64,000 nt of DNA from an uncultured Aquimarina sp. GTDB lineage: Bacteria; Bacteroidota; Bacteroidia; Flavobacteriales; Flavobacteriaceae. The position numbers were made by a program, and so were the translations under genes. Each line of letters begins with the position of its first letter. Position 1 is the first letter of the stretch. Location: the NCBI GenBank assembly GCA_947498705.1, contig CANMLW010000001.1:1178001-1242000 (forward strand), in the 5' to 3' direction. Shown here one piece after another: positions 63,303 through 64,000 of the stretch. Under the pieces are notes generated by a model. That model did not search any database. It was not told the origin of the DNA and was given only the letters and a program-made list of their open reading frames with translations.

Positions 63303-64000
63303 TTATTCGTCTCTAAGTGCTACAATTGGTTTTATTCGAGCGGCTCTTCTTGCAGGAATATATCCTGCTAAGGCTCCAAAAAATATCAATACTATAGTCG
63401 CTCCTATTACTGTACCTATCTCTACATATGGATTGGTAATAAAATAATCCTTAAGTGAAGTTCCTGTAAATTTTAAAATGGTCATTCCTATAAATAAACC
63501 AATGATTCCCGCTATCGTAGTTATAAAAACAGATTCTTGTAAAATCATACTTACTATCGACTTAGGTGATGCTCCCAATGCCTTTCTAATCCCAAGTTCT
63601 TTAGTACGTTCTTTTACTACAAACACCATAATATTACTGATTCCTATGATACCTGCTAACAATGTTCCAATACCTACAAAGGCAACCACAATCTGTAATA
63701 TGTTTGCAAATTGCAACGTTTGCTTAACGTTTTCTGCGACATTTCTAATAAAGAGACCGTTTTGATCCTCGGGATGAATCACATGCTTATCACGCATGTA
63801 TTTATCTAGGCTTATCTCTAAAGCTTTTGCTCCAGAATAACCAATACCCAGTTTAAACCCTACGATTATCTGATCAATCTTATCTGTGTTTTTTTCTACA
63901 AGTTGCCTTGTTGTATATGGCATATATATATATCGCTCTTCATTATCGCCTCCATCATCCTGAAAAACCCCGATTACTTTATATGTAATACCATCGATTT
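63303..64000 (-). CDS. MacB-type ABC transporter permease, partial
   Basis: The frame runs open from 63303 to the right edge and continues beyond it. The visible 232 codons contain the end of the periplasmic domain (VIGVFQDDGGDNEER, YMPYTTRQLVEKN) and the three C-terminal membrane helices, with VKERTKELGIRKALGASPKSI as the coupling loop and the ending KPIVALRDE. The start at 63923 that a simple ORF finder would take is internal, because the residues before it are well conserved permease sequence. It is paralogous to the permease that follows one base downstream. The pair may form a heterodimer. Confidence 0.92.
   Translation of the reverse strand, partial: IDGITYKVIGVFQDDGGDNEERYIYMPYTTRQLVEKNTDKIDQIIVGFKLGIGYSGAKALEISLDKYMRDKHVIHPEDQNGLFIRNVAENVKQTLQFANILQIVVAFVGIGTLLAGIIGISNIMVFVVKERTKELGIRKALGASPKSIVSMILQESVFITTIAGIIGLFIGMTILKFTGTSLKDYFITNPYVEIGTVIGATIVLIFFGALAGYIPARRAARIKPIVALRDE

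Noticed and set aside
63303..63923. A complete short permease of 206 residues
   Set aside because: The frame continues upstream to the window edge with conserved permease sequence, so the ATG at 63923 is internal.
1..64000. CRISPR array, insertion sequence or integron
   Set aside because: No regularly spaced repeats, transposase-like frames or attC-like sites were seen on reading the whole window.

Overview
The window is AT-rich (roughly one third G+C by eye) and reads as chromosomal DNA of a marine-type member of the Flavobacteriaceae (Bacteroidota), perhaps close to Aquimarina; the genus is an inference. The evidence is the gene content (PorP/SprF and PorG of the type IX secretion system, a FolK-deoxynucleoside kinase fusion, OmpH pairs, FadL-type OmpP1), the many short secreted proteins with a signal peptide ending in AQ or SQ, and promoter boxes of the Bacteroidota type TAnnTTTG. 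No phage, insertion sequence, integrase, CRISPR array or rRNA was seen.

Layout. 1-9.4 kb: the start of a nitroreductase, a SAM methyltransferase, a membrane pentapeptide-repeat protein, a BASS-type transporter, a 59-codon CxC-CxC protein, a TPR sensor kinase/LuxR-type regulator pair, a small membrane protein, a membrane-anchored AraC-type regulator and a lipoprotein. 9.4-15.2 kb: tRNA-Gly and tRNA-Leu, mutS, a TrmH-family methyltransferase, the FolK/kinase fusion and a queuosine-precursor transporter. 15.3-26.7 kb: an AsmA-like protein, then a duplicated two-gene module of secreted proteins (a beta-helix-like protein of 422 residues followed by a protein of about 145 residues, present twice), a LysE exporter, a DUF2797 protein, a GH3-type ligase and a small secreted protein.

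26.7-35.3 kb is a mostly housekeeping minus-strand block: tig, clpP, clpX, a holin-like membrane protein, a FadL-type porin with an SGNH hydrolase lipoprotein, and pdxJ with an alpha/beta hydrolase. 35.4-43.4 kb is a plus-strand envelope block: CBS protein, nadK, porG, uppS, bamA, two ompH/skp genes and murI. This joins outer-membrane protein insertion, the undecaprenyl carrier and peptidoglycan precursor supply.

43.7-58.5 kb is more accessory: a secreted HExxH protein, a LytS/LytR-type pair divergent from a VWA lipoprotein, two proteins of unknown function, a membrane LytTR regulator, a secreted intradiol-dioxygenase-like protein, a lone PorP/SprF gene, a NifU-type scaffold with a repeated N-terminal domain, dodecin, a lipoprotein form of the thioredoxin/DUF255 family, and a tandem pair of secreted unknown proteins separated by a perfect 30-bp inverted repeat. 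58.5-64 kb: tsaB and a minus-strand efflux operon (two MacB-type permeases, an HlyD-type adaptor and a TolC-type channel) that runs off the right edge.

The best candidate for an undescribed system is the duplicated two-gene module at 18.3-22.4 kb. All functional statements rest on reading motifs and gene order; no database search was possible.
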